Origin: Pseudooctadecabacter jejudonensis
GTDB lineage: Bacteria; Pseudomonadota; Alphaproteobacteria; Rhodobacterales; Rhodobacteraceae
Direction: 5' to 3'
Assembly: GCF_900172275.1 (NCBI RefSeq)
Contig: NZ_FWFT01000001.1
Location: 930,001-994,000, forward strand
Length of the DNA stretch: 64,000 bases
In this document: one piece after another, positions 17,545 to 27,687 of the stretch
Layout: every line of letters starts with the position of its first letter
Numbering within the stretch: position 1 is the stretch's first letter
Translations under genes and position numbers: made by a program
Notes under the pieces: generated by a model
The model's input: the letters and a program-made list of their open reading frames with translations, nothing else
Told to the model about the DNA's origin: nothing
The model's database searches: none

Positions 17545-19503
17545 TTAGGGCCCCTTGCCGTCTTTGGCAAAGGTGATTCGGTCCAAAAGTGCATCAAACG
17601 CACTGCGTTCTTCTTTCTTCATGCGGGCACCGTTGTCTCCGGTGTCGTATTCCGCGCGATCGTCGCCGTCCTGTTGACCCGCGTTGTTCATTGCGGCCAG
17701 CGATTGTGCCAACCGTTTTGTCAGGCGTTCGTCGGCCACATCGGACGACAGTTCTTCGATCGCATCTTCGATTTCATGGGCATGACCGCGGCGGGCGGTC
17801 AGCTTGGCAAATTCTTCGGCCAGACACATGCGCGCCAGATCGCCGTTGTCGGGCCTTCGCACTGCTGGTGTGATCGCGACGTGGGCTTGGCCAAGCAGTT
17901 TTTCAAGGGCCTCGCCGCCGATTTCCTCTGCGACATGTTCGGGCAGTGCTGCGTCCGCGTCGCATTTCAAAATCGCCATGCGCACGCGGTCAATGTCTGG
18001 CGTCGAACAGGCCATACGTTCAAGCGCGCCGTAAAATTCGTTCACGATCAGTGGGTTGCGCAGCAAAACAGCGACGATCACAGCCTCCCGCAGGTGGTCT
18101 TCAACCATGGCCCCCGCCGCAAGGGCCGATGTTTTCGTGCTGGCCTGCGCCGGTAACTTCGCGCCCTTAGGATGCCACACGCGTCGCGGTCCGCCCGCTT
18201 GCGCAGAACCACCGCGCCCCGCGCCAAACAAATCCCACCGCAGGTCCTTGATGGCCTGGCCGTAATGGCTGCGGATGCTGGGGTCTTTGATCAGCATGAT
18301 CTTTTCACGCAGCGCCTTGTCCAATGCGGCCTTGCGTTCGGGGCTGTCAAACACCTTACCCTCAATCTCACGCTGCCACAGCAGCTGCACCATCGGCTCC
18401 GCACCTTCGATCTTTTCGCGCATGGCCCCGGCCCCTTGCGCCTTTAGCAAATCATCGGGGTCCTGCCCCTCTGGCATCATGGCAAAGCGCACCGATTGCC
18501 CCGCCTCAAGCAGCGGCAGCGCCAGATCAATCACCCGCATGGCCGCCCGCTGGCCCGCTGTATCCCCATCAAGCGTGATCACAGGCTCGGGCGAGACACG
18601 CCACATCATCTGCAACTGCGTTTCCGTCACGGCCGTGCCCAGGGGGGCCACAGCAGCCTGAAACCCCGCCTCGGACAGGGCGATCACATCCATATACCCC
18701 TCCGCTACGATCAACGGCTGGCCCTTGCCCGCCGCCTCGCGCGCAGGCTTCAGGTTGAACAGATTGCGCCCCTTATCAAACAATTCCGTTTCAGGAGAGT
18801 TAAGATATTTCGCGTTATCAGCCGGATCCATCGCCCGCCCGCCAAAGGCAATCGCGCGGCCCCGTGCATCGCGGATCGGAAACATGATGCGGTTGCGGAA
18901 CGTGTCATAGGGTTTGCCCCCCTTGGTGCTCGCCTTCGACAGCCCGCACCCAAGGATCAGGTCCTCCGCCACGCCCTTGCCCGTCAGATGATCCCACAGG
19001 TTTTGCCAGCCATCAGGGGCAAAACCGATCTCCCATCTCTCCAACGCAGGCCCCGTCAGGCCCCGCCCCGCCAGATAGTCCCGGGCCGCGCCCCCCGCAC
19101 CCGTCTTCAACTGCAGGCGGAAGAATTGCACCGCCATCTCCATCACCTCGGCCAGTTGGGTGCGTCTGTCCGCCTTTTGCTGGGCCTGCGGATCGCGTTT
19201 GGGCATGGTCATGCCCGCCTCCCCGGCAAGGATTTCGACCGCTTCCATGAAGCCCACATTCTCCGTCTCACGGACAAAAGAAATCGCATCACCTTTGGCG
19301 TGACAGCCAAAGCAGTAATAATACCCCTTGCGGTCATCCACATGGAACGACGCAGATTTTTCCTGATGGAACGGGCACGGCGCCCACAAATCGCCCTTAC
19401 CCTGATTGGATTTGCGCTGGTCCCACATGACCTTGCGCCCGACGACCTGCCCAATGGACAGCCGGTTGCGCAGTTCGTCCAAGAATCCCGGTGGCAGCGA
19501 CAT
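17545..19503 (-). CDS. dnaG: DNA primase
   Basis: 652 residues. N-terminal zinc-binding domain with CPFH and YYCFGCHAKGD (residues ~43-70). The central TOPRIM core has IVAEGYMDVIAL and ITLDGDTAGQRAA. The C-terminal DnaB-interacting region is less conserved. It synthesises RNA primers at the fork. dnaG-rpoD is part of the ancestral macromolecular-synthesis operon; rpsU is not adjacent here. Confidence 0.96.
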   Translation of the reverse strand: MSLPPGFLDELRNRLSIGQVVGRKVMWDQRKSNQGKGDLWAPCPFHQEKSASFHVDDRKGYYYCFGCHAKGDAISFVRETENVGFMEAVEILAGEAGMTMPKRDPQAQQKADRRTQLAEVMEMAVQFFRLQLKTGAGGAARDYLAGRGLTGPALERWEIGFAPDGWQNLWDHLTGKGVAEDLILGCGLSKASTKGGKPYDTFRNRIMFPIRDARGRAIAFGGRAMDPADNAKYLNSPETELFDKGRNLFNLKPAREAAGKGQPLIVAEGYMDVIALSEAGFQAAVAPLGTAVTETQLQMMWRVSPEPVITLDGDTAGQRAAMRVIDLALPLLEAGQSVRFAMMPEGQDPDDLLKAQGAGAMREKIEGAEPMVQLLWQREIEGKVFDSPERKAALDKALREKIMLIKDPSIRSHYGQAIKDLRWDLFGAGRGGSAQAGGPRRVWHPKGAKLPAQASTKTSALAAGAMVEDHLREAVIVAVLLRNPLIVNEFYGALERMACSTPDIDRVRMAILKCDADAALPEHVAEEIGGEALEKLLGQAHVAITPAVRRPDNGDLARMCLAEEFAKLTARRGHAHEIEDAIEELSSDVADERLTKRLAQSLAAMNNAGQQDGDDRAEYDTGDNGARMKKEERSAFDALLDRITFAKDGKGP

Positions 19504-19535
19504 ATACCCTATATTGGGGCGCGCGCGGTCGGAGT

Positions 19536-20456
19536 CTAGCCTTTCGTCTGATGCACAGCAGGCGTTGCCAACTCTCGTCCTTGGGCTTTGGCCACGGCCT
19601 CCCGCCAGGTGATGAAACTGACCGACGCCAGAATAACCGTGCCGCCTGTGATCACCCAGACATCCACGCCCTCGTTAAACACGAAATAGCCCAGCAGAAC
19701 CGCCCAGATCAGCTGTAAAAACGTGACCGGCTGTGTGACGGTCAAGGGCGCCGCCTTGAACGCCAGCGTCATGGAATAATGGCCCGCAGTGGCAAAACAG
19801 GCGACCAGAAACAGCCAGCCCAGATCGACCAGCCCCACAGGCACCCAGACCGCATAGGCAAACGGGGCCAGCCCAATCGTCACCGTGATCGACAACATCC
19901 CCACGACAACCGCCGCCGACACCTCCCCCGACAGCTGTTTGGCCACCAAATACCCCGCGGCAAAGCCAAGCGCCGTGCCCAACATGGCGATATGGCCCAC
20001 GTCAACCTCCCGAAAGCCGGGGCGCAAGATGATGACCGCCCCGATCAAAGCAAAGACCACCGCCGCCAAACGACGCGGCGGAAGGCGCTCACCCAACAGC
20101 AATGCAGCCCCCAACGTGACGTAAACCGGGGACAGGTAATTCATCGCCGTCACATCCGCGATCGGAATGCGCGCCATGGCAAAGAACCACAAAATCACTG
20201 CTAAAGTGTGAACAACACCCCGAGCGGCAAACAGCTTAAGCTGCCGTCCCGTCAGATGGGCCGCCAAAATGGGCCGTATCATGGGGATCAAAAACACCAA
20301 CCCCAAAAGGTAGCGTAAAAACGCGCCCTGGGCGGCGGGCACATCCCCGCCCACATGTTTCACAATGGCCGTGACGGCGACAAAATTCAGGCCGGTGACG
20401 ACCATCCAGAACGCACCCAGAACGGGCCGATCTTGTGTTGCTTGGGGATGTGACAT
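19536..20456 (-). CDS. EamA/DMT-family transporter
   Basis: 306 residues, ten predicted membrane helices in two EamA repeats (~12-145 and ~160-290). GAFLRYLLGLVFLIPM and AMNYLSPVYVTLGAALLLGERL are typical of the family; the second is the conserved helix-4 segment next to the LGE motif. Likely exports a small metabolite; substrate unknown. It is the second of three EamA proteins in the window and lies between dnaG and a LysE-type exporter. Confidence 0.85.
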   Translation of the reverse strand: MSHPQATQDRPVLGAFWMVVTGLNFVAVTAIVKHVGGDVPAAQGAFLRYLLGLVFLIPMIRPILAAHLTGRQLKLFAARGVVHTLAVILWFFAMARIPIADVTAMNYLSPVYVTLGAALLLGERLPPRRLAAVVFALIGAVIILRPGFREVDVGHIAMLGTALGFAAGYLVAKQLSGEVSAAVVVGMLSITVTIGLAPFAYAVWVPVGLVDLGWLFLVACFATAGHYSMTLAFKAAPLTVTQPVTFLQLIWAVLLGYFVFNEGVDVWVITGGTVILASVSFITWREAVAKAQGRELATPAVHQTKG

Positions 20457-20493
20457 GGCCCCACAAAACGCCCCTTAACCGCCGGGCGCAACC

Positions 20494-21111
20494 TCAAAGC
20501 GCGCTCAACACCAAACCTGCAGCGATGACAACCATCACCACACCAATAAGGAATTCCAAAATCTGCCACGCCCGCGGCTTGGCCATGACCGGCGCCAGCA
20601 ATCGCGCGCCATAGCCCAAGGCCACGAAAAACAACGCCGATCCGGCGCTGGCCCCGGCCCAAAACGCCACCCGTGCGCCGTCAAACTGTGCCGCCACAGA
20701 ACCCACCAACAAAACCGTGTCCAGATAAACATGCGGGTTCAACCATGTGATCGCGAAACAAAACGCCAAGGCCGCCCGCAACGATCCTTTGCCAGATGTG
20801 GCCGGATCCAACGCCTCCCCGCCCGCAAAAGCCCGCCGAAAACTCAGCAATCCGTAAGCGAAGACAAACACCGCCCCCACCCACAACATCAAAGGCGCAA
20901 CAGCAGGCACCGCCCGCGTCAACGCCCCAAAACCAAACACGCCCAAGCCCATCAGAACCGCGTCAGACGCCGCACAAAACGCCACCAGCGGCCCGACAAA
21001 CTCACGCCGCAACCCCTGTTTCAAAACAAACGCATTCTGCGCGCCGACTGCCAAAATCAACGACAGCGACAACCCAAACCCGTTCAAAAATGCCCAGATC
21101 ATGTCACACAT
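20494..21111 (-). CDS. LysE/ArgO-type amino-acid exporter
   Basis: 205 residues, six membrane helices. The family signature is clear: GFGLSLSLILAVGAQNAFVLKQGLRRE (as GAQNAFVLKQG), and FCFAITWLNPHVYLDTVLL with the conserved N-P pair of helix 4. ArgO/LysE proteins export basic amino acids. Alternative start at 21102 (MIWAF) would have better ribosome-site spacing. A family A terminator ends nine bases upstream, isolating the gene from yebC. Confidence 0.88.
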   Translation of the reverse strand: MCDMIWAFLNGFGLSLSLILAVGAQNAFVLKQGLRREFVGPLVAFCAASDAVLMGLGVFGFGALTRAVPAVAPLMLWVGAVFVFAYGLLSFRRAFAGGEALDPATSGKGSLRAALAFCFAITWLNPHVYLDTVLLVGSVAAQFDGARVAFWAGASAGSALFFVALGYGARLLAPVMAKPRAWQILEFLIGVVMVVIAAGLVLSAL

Positions 21112-21119
21112 GCCCCCGC

Positions 21120-21151
21120 TTCATCTGGCCCGAAAAACTCCCCCCGGAGGG
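21120..21151 (-). terminator. Repeat family A terminator after yebC
   Basis: Minus-strand reading: CCCTCCGGGGGGAG hairpin, TTTTTC, GGGCCAGATGAA. It follows the yebC stop (21241) by about 90 bases in the correct orientation. The tail differs by one base from the other copies (GGCCAG for GGTCAG). Confidence 0.7.
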
Positions 21152-21240
21152 CCGATCTCACCCCTCCCGAAAGCCCCCGCACAGGGCTCACGCCCGCCAC
21201 ACGCACCAAAAATCATGCGCGCCGCAGGCGCTCAATCGGG

Positions 21241-21996
21241 TTAGCCGTCGCTCTCGGCAAAGGCCTGCATCACCTCGTCCGAGGCATCCAGATTGGTGGT
21301 GACCGTCTGAACATCGTCATCATCTTCCAACGCCTCGACCAGCTTCATCACCTTGGTCAGACCATCCAGATCGACCTCGGATGTGATGTTGGGCTGCCAG
21401 ATCAGCTTGGTGGACTCAGATTCGCCCAAATCCGCCTCCAGCGCATTGGACACATCATTCAGATCCGTATCCGCACAGATGATAACGTGGTTTTCGTCGT
21501 CACTTTGCACATCTTCCGCGCCTGCCATAATCGCAGCCTCCAGCACGGTATCCGCATCGCCCACAGAGGCCGGATAAACCACCTGCCCCTTGCGATCGAA
21601 CATAAAGCCCACGGATCCGGTCTCGCCCAGATTGCCGCCCGCCTTGGAAAAGGTCGACCGCACGGTGGACGCGGTGCGGTTCTTGTTGTCGGTCATCGTC
21701 TCGACGATCACCGCCACCCCGCCCGAGGCATAGCCCTCATAGCGGATTTCATCATAATCCTCAGCATCCCCACCGGTCGCTTTCTTGATGGCCCGTTCGA
21801 TGTTGTCCTTGGGCATGGATTGGCCCTTGGCTTCCTTCACCGCCAACCGCAACCGAGGGTTCTTGTCCGGGTCCGGGTCGCCCATCTTGGCGGCAATCGT
21901 GATCTCCTTGGACAATTTGGAAAACAGCTTGCCGCGGATCTTGTCCTGACGGCCTTTGCGGTGCTGAATATTTGCCCATTTTGAATGGCCTGCCAT
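21241..21996 (-). CDS. yebC: YebC/PmpR-family protein (TACO1 family)
   Basis: 251 residues, full family length. The N-terminus [18 protein letters not shown] is diagnostic, followed by [19 protein letters not shown] and [19 protein letters not shown]. The family was long annotated as transcriptional regulators; recent work on YebC and mitochondrial TACO1 supports a role in translation at difficult proline motifs. Monocistronic, with its own terminator. Function here is inferred from the family. Confidence 0.95.
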   Translation of the reverse strand: MAGHSKWANIQHRKGRQDKIRGKLFSKLSKEITIAAKMGDPDPDKNPRLRLAVKEAKGQSMPKDNIERAIKKATGGDAEDYDEIRYEGYASGGVAVIVETMTDNKNRTASTVRSTFSKAGGNLGETGSVGFMFDRKGQVVYPASVGDADTVLEAAIMAGAEDVQSDDENHVIICADTDLNDVSNALEADLGESESTKLIWQPNITSEVDLDGLTKVMKLVEALEDDDDVQTVTTNLDASDEVMQAFAESDG

Positions 21997-22179
21997 GTCT
22001 CGTCTCCCGCGGGGTCATGTGAAATTGCGTATCAGCGCTTCTATAGGCCAACCCGCCCACCCTCAGCAAGACCAGCCGCAGGGCCTTGGCCACAGCACAG
22101 ACGTTCCGTTGAAATGAAAGGGAACCATCGCGTCATCTTACCGTTTCCCTTGGCACAGCTTGCAGGCTAGACAGCGACC

Positions 22180-23958
22180 ATGACACCAGACCAGATCATC
22201 CTGTTTTCGCTCTTCGGCCTCGTCTTCGGCATGCTCCTGTGGGGGCGGTTCCGCTATGACATCGTGGCCTTCTCCGCCTTGCTGATCGGCGTGGTTCTGG
22301 GCGTGGTGCCCTCTGAGGATGCCTTTTCCGGCTTCGGCCATCCGGCCACCATCATTGTGGCGCTGGTGCTTGTGGTGTCTGCGGGTCTCGTGCGTTCAGG
22401 CGCCGTCTATCTGATCACCCGAACGCTGGTGGATGCGTCGCGCCAACTGGGCGCGCATATTGCCATTATGGGCGCCATCGGTGGCGTGCTTTCGGCCTTT
22501 ATGAACAACGTGGCGGCCCTTGCCCTGCTGATGCCCGTGGACATCCAGACCGCGCGCAAAGCAGGCCGCGCCCCCGGCCTCAGCCTCATGCCGCTCAGCT
22601 TTGCGACAATCCTCGGCGGCATGGTCACGCTGATCGGCACGCCCCCCAATATCATCATCGCCTCCATCCGCGAAGAAACCCTGGGGGAGCCCTTTGCCAT
22701 GTTCGATTTCGCCCCCGTGGGTGGCATCACGGCCCTTGCAGGGCTGATCTTTGTGGCGCTCATCGGCTGGCGCCTGATCCCTGCGGCCGATGGCAAAGGT
22801 GCCGGCCAAACCATTGACAGCTATACCGATTATCTGGCCGAACTCACCGTTCCCCACGACAGCAAACTCATCGGCACCCGTCTGCGCGAACTCTACGACG
22901 ATGCCGAAAAAAACGATGTCGCGATCCTTGGCCTGATCCGCGACGGCAAACGTCTTTACGGCACCGCCCAAAACACGGCCCTGCAGGCCCAGGACATCCT
23001 TGTGATCGAAGCCGCACCAGAGGCGCTCGATGAATTCCGCACGGCCCTCAAACTCGACTTTTCGGACACAAAACGCGAAGAGCTGTTGCAGGCCACATCC
23101 GACGGTCTGACCGTGATCGAGGTCGTGGCGACCGAAACCTCCCGCATCACCGGCAAAACCGCCGAAGCCATCGGGCTGGCATGGCGTCAACGCACCGTCC
23201 TGATGGGCCTCAGCCGCAAGGGCAAACCGGTCAAATCCCAGATGCGCAAAACGCAAATCTACCCCGGCGACATTCTGTTGCTGCTGGCCCCACAAGACCG
23301 CGCAACGGACGTGACGGAATGGCTCGGCTGCCTGCCCTTGGCCGACCGCGGCGTGGCTGTCACGGCGGACCGCAAAGTCTGGCTGGCCATCGGCCTCTTT
23401 GCCGCCGCCGTGGCCGCCGCCAGCTTTGGCCTGATCTATCTGCCGATTGCACTGGGGCTTGTGGTCATGGCCTATGTGTTGGCCAAAATCGTGCCCCTGT
23501 CTGAACTCTATACCCACATCGAATGGCCGGTTGTGGTCCTGCTGGGCTCCATGATCCCGCTGGGCGCCGCCTTGGAAACCTCAGGCGGAACCGAATTGAT
23601 CGCCGGTGCTCTGGTGGGCCTGACCGAAGGCTTGGCCCCATGGATGATCCTGACCGTGCTGATGGTGGTGACAATGACCCTGTCCGATGTCCTCAACAAC
23701 ACCGCGACCACCATCGTGGCCGCCCCCGTGGGCATCCAGATGGCCAACACCTTGGGCGTCTCCGCCGACCCGTTCCTGATGGCCGTGGCCGTGGCGGCCT
23801 CCAGCGCGTTCTTGACCCCTATCGGGCACAAGAACAACACGCTCATTCTTGGCCCCGGCGGCTACTCCTTTGGCGACTATTGGCGCATGGGGCTTCCGCT
23901 TGAACTCCTCGTCGTCGCCGTCTCGATCCCCGCGATCCTGGTTTTCTGGCCGCTCTGA
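22180..23958 (+). CDS. SLC13-family permease with two TrkA-C domains
   Basis: 592 residues. Membrane half-domains at ~1-205 and ~395-592 flank two cytosolic TrkA-C (RCK_C) modules at ~215-300 and ~305-390 (VPHDSKLIGTRLREL; RKTQIYPGDILLLLAPQD). Helix-loop motifs GTPPNIII and LTPIGHKNNTLILGPGGY match the divalent anion:Na+ symporter fold. Substrate could be sulfate, a dicarboxylate or another anion. It converges with a second protein of the same architecture, separated by 150 bp of terminator structures. Confidence 0.85.
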   Translation: MTPDQIILFSLFGLVFGMLLWGRFRYDIVAFSALLIGVVLGVVPSEDAFSGFGHPATIIVALVLVVSAGLVRSGAVYLITRTLVDASRQLGAHIAIMGAIGGVLSAFMNNVAALALLMPVDIQTARKAGRAPGLSLMPLSFATILGGMVTLIGTPPNIIIASIREETLGEPFAMFDFAPVGGITALAGLIFVALIGWRLIPAADGKGAGQTIDSYTDYLAELTVPHDSKLIGTRLRELYDDAEKNDVAILGLIRDGKRLYGTAQNTALQAQDILVIEAAPEALDEFRTALKLDFSDTKREELLQATSDGLTVIEVVATETSRITGKTAEAIGLAWRQRTVLMGLSRKGKPVKSQMRKTQIYPGDILLLLAPQDRATDVTEWLGCLPLADRGVAVTADRKVWLAIGLFAAAVAAASFGLIYLPIALGLVVMAYVLAKIVPLSELYTHIEWPVVVLLGSMIPLGAALETSGGTELIAGALVGLTEGLAPWMILTVLMVVTMTLSDVLNNTATTIVAAPVGIQMANTLGVSADPFLMAVAVAASSAFLTPIGHKNNTLILGPGGYSFGDYWRMGLPLELLVVAVSIPAILVFWPL

Positions 23959-23960
23959 TC

Positions 23961-24103
23961 TTCATCTGACCGGAAAAACTCCCGCCGGAGGCCCCCATGG
24001 CCGCACCGAAACGCCGCGTCCACCAACTGGGCCCGTCGCTTTGCACAAACCGACCACAGACTTTTCACAAAAGTCTGCCCCCAAATTTTTTGCAAAAATT
24101 TGG
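23961..24103 (-). terminator. Composite triple-hairpin element between convergent genes (repeat family A)
   Basis: From right to left on the minus strand: a 10-bp hairpin CCAAATTTTT/AAAAATTTGG (24081-24103), a 9-bp hairpin CAGACTTTT/AAAAGTCTG (24057-24077), a ~65-base spacer, then CTCC-GGCG-GGAG with TTTTTC and tail GGTCAGATGAA (23961-23991). The layout equals that at 2341-2419 but the two A/T-rich stems have different sequences. It terminates the minus-strand SLC13 gene ending at 24110. Confidence 0.75.
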
Positions 24104-24109
24104 CCCGCG

Positions 24110-25891
24110 CTACAGCGGCCAGATGTAGGGAATAACGGCAGAGGCCAGCATCCCGATGCTCAGGTTCAAAGGAATCCCGACCTTCATGAAGTCACTAAAC
24201 CGATATCCCCCCGGCCCATAAACCAACGTGTTGGTCTGATACCCGATGGGTGTGGCAAAACTGGCCGAGGCCGCAACCATCACCGCCACCACCAAGGGCC
24301 GCGGATCAAAGCCCAGCGCATCGGCCAGACCAATGGCAATCGGCGTCACCACAACCGCCACCGCATTGTTGCTCACGGTTTCTGTCAACACCGACGTCAG
24401 CAGATACACCGCCCAAACAATCAGAAACGGCGGCAACAGCGCCAGCCCCGGCGCCACCGCCTCCACAATCAAGGCCACGGCCCCTGACGCCTGCAACGCG
24501 GCCCCCACCGCCAACATCGAGAAAATCAACGCCAACAACCGCCCGTCCACAAAGGAAAAGGCCTCCTCCGCGTCAATGCAGCGCGTGATCAACACGATCG
24601 TGACCGCCAGAACGCTCAGCAGGAAAATCGGCGCCACGCCAAAGGCCGCCAGCGCCACGATGCCCACAAGGGCGGCCAGCGCCACCGGCGCATGGGACCG
24701 CCGGTAAGCACGGGCCGAGGGTTTGGACACATCCACCAGATCCATATCCACCGCCAACCGCTGGATGTCCTCCGCCGATCCCTCCAACAACAAGGTATCG
24801 CCCACGCGCACCACCAGATCATCCAGCTGACGTCCGATGTTCTGGTTGCGCCGGTGCACCGCCAAAACATACACGCCGAACCGCCGCCGCAAACGCAGCG
24901 CGCCCAGCGTCCGGCCGACCATCTTGCAGCCCGGCGTGATCAGCACCTCAACCGTCTGGGTCTCCACCGCAGACACCTGATCCACGCGGCGCAGTTCCTT
25001 GTTGCGCTGCAAGGACAACAGCTCCGTCATGGCGGTGCGCAGCACCACGCGGTCGCCCACCTGCAAGGTCACGCCAGACAGATTGCGCCGCAACGACAGA
25101 TCGCCCCGCACCAGATCAATCAACCGCACACCATCGCGTTTGAACAACTGCACCCCCGTCACCTCTCGCCCGATCAGGTTGCTGTCGGGGGGGATCACGG
25201 CCTCGGTGAAAAAGCGCATCTTGCTGCGGTCCGACAACAACGTCGCCATGCTGTCGCGGTCGGGCAAGAGCCGTGGCGCAATCACGCCCAGATAGATCAT
25301 CCCCCAGATGACAAGGATAAGGCCTAAGGGCGTGACCTCAAAAATCGTGAACGGCTCAAGGCCCTCGGCGCGGGCCACACCATCGACCAACAGGTTCGTG
25401 GACGTGCCGATCAGGGTCAACGTGCCGCCCAAAATCGCACCATATGACAGCGGGATCAGCAGCTTGGACGCAGACATCCCCAAGGTCTTTGCCAGTTGCA
25501 CAAAGATCGGGATCATCACAACGACCACAGGGGTGTTCGACACAATGGCCGAGGCCACGACCACAAACCCCATCAAGGCCGCCAGCGACAGCATCGGCTT
25601 CTTCTTGGCATTGCGTTCGGCCAGCGACGTCAACGCATCAAGTGACCCAGTGCGCACCAGCGCCCCCATGACAATGAACATCGCCGCAATGGTCCAGGGC
25701 GCGGGGTTCGACAGAACCGTCAGCGCCGTATCATAGGGCAGCACGCCAGAGGCCAACAAAAGCGACACGCCAGCCATCGCCACAACCTCCGTCGGGTAGG
25801 TTTCGCGCACAAAAAGCACGAACATGATCGCTACCACGCCCAACGTCAAAATCGCCTGACCGGTCTGGGAAAGACCCAACAACTGAACCAC
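24110..25891 (-). CDS. SLC13-family permease with two TrkA-C domains
   Basis: 593 residues, same plan as the convergent neighbour: membrane half ~1-200, TrkA-C pair ~205-375 (VIPPDSNLIGREVTG and VRVGDTLLLEGSAED), membrane half ~390-593. Motifs: SNTPVVVVMIPIF, LIGTSTNLLVDG, TETVSNNAVAVVVTPI and FATPIGYQTNTLVYGPGGY. Identity between the pair looks low, so this is not a recent duplication. Substrate unknown. The start is 24 bases downstream of the EamA-type gene end. Confidence 0.85.
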   Translation of the reverse strand: MVQLLGLSQTGQAILTLGVVAIMFVLFVRETYPTEVVAMAGVSLLLASGVLPYDTALTVLSNPAPWTIAAMFIVMGALVRTGSLDALTSLAERNAKKKPMLSLAALMGFVVVASAIVSNTPVVVVMIPIFVQLAKTLGMSASKLLIPLSYGAILGGTLTLIGTSTNLLVDGVARAEGLEPFTIFEVTPLGLILVIWGMIYLGVIAPRLLPDRDSMATLLSDRSKMRFFTEAVIPPDSNLIGREVTGVQLFKRDGVRLIDLVRGDLSLRRNLSGVTLQVGDRVVLRTAMTELLSLQRNKELRRVDQVSAVETQTVEVLITPGCKMVGRTLGALRLRRRFGVYVLAVHRRNQNIGRQLDDLVVRVGDTLLLEGSAEDIQRLAVDMDLVDVSKPSARAYRRSHAPVALAALVGIVALAAFGVAPIFLLSVLAVTIVLITRCIDAEEAFSFVDGRLLALIFSMLAVGAALQASGAVALIVEAVAPGLALLPPFLIVWAVYLLTSVLTETVSNNAVAVVVTPIAIGLADALGFDPRPLVVAVMVAASASFATPIGYQTNTLVYGPGGYRFSDFMKVGIPLNLSIGMLASAVIPYIWPL

Positions 25892-25906
25892 CCGCAGTCT
25901 CCCTCT

Positions 25907-26818
25907 TTAATTCGTCCCAGTGTCGCCCGTGGCGCGTGGCCGGACAAGGGACAGCCCCGCCAACATCAACGCCAGGGCCAGCCAGATGGCCAAAGCATAG
26001 CGTTCGCCCAACAGCACCATGGACCACAGCACCCCGAACCCCGTCACCAAATAGGCGGTTTGGCTTGCAAACACAGCGCCTGACCGTGCGATCAGCCACA
26101 AAAATCCCGCATAAATCAATGTGTGCCCTACCACGCTGCCCGCCACCGCCAGCGACGGCAGATCTGCGCCGAGACCCTTCAGCTGGCCGGTGATCACAGC
26201 ACCGCCCGTGGCCACCGGCAAAAACAACAGCGCCGATCCCGCAAGCGCCTGCAAGGGGTGCATCCCATACAGGCCCCGCGCCGAGGTCAGCGTGCTGTTG
26301 GTGGCATAGCACAAGGGGGCCACCACCGCGACGCCCACCGCCCAAAGCGGGCCTGTCCCGAGGTCGGTGCCCATATCGCCGTGGGTGGCCGCGATCACCG
26401 CAATCGCCGCCAGCCCGCAGCCGATGCCCAGCGCCCGGCGCGCCGTCACAGGCTCCAACCCGATGACGCCGCCCATGAGCAGTGCAAAAATCGGGATCAA
26501 CGCCATGATGATCGCCATCAGGCCCGCAGGCAAATGCGCGATGGCGGTAAAGCTGGCGAAATGGGGGATCAGCGTACCCAGAACGGCCACTTGGGCACAA
26601 AAAAGCCATTGCCAGCGCCCCCGTGGTGGCCCGTATCGCGCGGACAAAAGTCCGCCCAACACGAGCGAGGCCACCCCCTGCCACACCATGATCCCGAACG
26701 GCTCAAACCCGCCAGACACAGCAATCTTCGTCAGCGGCTGCATGATGCCCCAGCCCGCGCCAAACAAAATCAACGCCACCCACGGCAGGGCGTCGGCGCG
26801 GGTCAAGGTGCTAGTCAA
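25907..26818 (-). CDS. EamA/DMT-family transporter
   Basis: About 303 residues from a TTG start at 26818 (LTSTLTRADALPWV). The open frame extends further upstream but that part overlaps ymdB and has no hydrophobic character. The TTG overlaps the ymdB end by eight bases, suggesting coupling. Ten helices in two EamA repeats; AHLPAGLMAIIMALIPIFALLMG and FASQTAYLVTGFGVLWSMVLLGE are family-typical. A second TTG at 26806 is an alternative start. Substrate unknown. Confidence 0.82.
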   Translation of the reverse strand: MTSTLTRADALPWVALILFGAGWGIMQPLTKIAVSGGFEPFGIMVWQGVASLVLGGLLSARYGPPRGRWQWLFCAQVAVLGTLIPHFASFTAIAHLPAGLMAIIMALIPIFALLMGGVIGLEPVTARRALGIGCGLAAIAVIAATHGDMGTDLGTGPLWAVGVAVVAPLCYATNSTLTSARGLYGMHPLQALAGSALLFLPVATGGAVITGQLKGLGADLPSLAVAGSVVGHTLIYAGFLWLIARSGAVFASQTAYLVTGFGVLWSMVLLGERYALAIWLALALMLAGLSLVRPRATGDTGTN

Positions 26819-27635
26819 CCGGTGACGGCCCGTGTTGCGCCAACCGCCCCCCGTGGCGCACAGGCTCAACCCGTGTGGCCTTGCCGGTGCGGTCGTCGGT
26901 TTCAACATAAAGCCCGCTGAGCGTGGCCTCGCCCTTCGCAGGTTCAAACCGCGCCTTGGGCATGCCAGTGATAAACCGGCGCAGGGGTTCGTCTTTTTGC
27001 ATGCCGATGACGGAATTGTAATCGCCGCACATGCCTGCATCGGATTGAAAGGCCGTGCCGCCGGACAGGATCATCGTGTCGGATGTGGGCACATGGGTGT
27101 GCGTGCCCACAACAACGGACGCGCGCCCGTCGCAGTAGTGACCCATGGCCATCTTTTCCGACGTCGCCTCACAATGCACATCCACCAGTGACGCCTGCAC
27201 GGCACCCGCCAAAGGATGGGCCTTCAACACGGTTTCCACGGCAGAGAACGGATCGTCAAAGGCGCGTTTCATAAAGACCTGCCCCAGCACCTGCGTCACC
27301 AGAACCTTGCGTCCCCGCGTGGCCTCAAACACCCGCGCGCCTTTGCCGGGGGCCGCTTTGGAGTAGTTGAGGGGGCGGATGATGCGCGGTTCAGCCTCGC
27401 AGAATTGCATCATGTCTTTTTGATCAAACGCGTGGTCGCCCAGGGTCAAAACATCGGCCCCTGCGCCCAGCAAGGCTTGTGCATGTTTTGCGGTCAGCCC
27501 CGCGCCGTTTGACGCGTTTTCGCCATTCACCACGACGAAATCCAAGGCCCAGGCCGCGCGCAATTTGGGCAGCTCTTCCACGACGGCCGTGCGTCCGGCA
27601 CGGCCCATGACGTCGCCAAGAAAAAGAATTTTCAT
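26811..27635 (-). CDS. ymdB: YmdB-type calcineurin-like metallophosphoesterase
   Basis: 274 residues, TIGR00282/YmdB family. Dinuclear-metal ligands are visible: FLGDVMGRAGR, VNGENASNG, TLGDHAFDQ, and VVVGTHTHVPTSD. Bacillus YmdB hydrolyses 2',3'-cyclic nucleotides and affects biofilm and sporulation decisions; the role in alphaproteobacteria is not established. It follows the 5-formyl-THF cyclo-ligase gene on the same strand with 150 bp of repeats between. Confidence 0.92.
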   Translation of the reverse strand: MKILFLGDVMGRAGRTAVVEELPKLRAAWALDFVVVNGENASNGAGLTAKHAQALLGAGADVLTLGDHAFDQKDMMQFCEAEPRIIRPLNYSKAAPGKGARVFEATRGRKVLVTQVLGQVFMKRAFDDPFSAVETVLKAHPLAGAVQASLVDVHCEATSEKMAMGHYCDGRASVVVGTHTHVPTSDTMILSGGTAFQSDAGMCGDYNSVIGMQKDEPLRRFITGMPKARFEPAKGEATLSGLYVETDDRTGKATRVEPVRHGGRLAQHGPSPVD

Positions 27636-27687
27636 CGGGGGGCTCCTGACACATGGATGTGGACGAAATGCATGTCTGTGGGGATTT

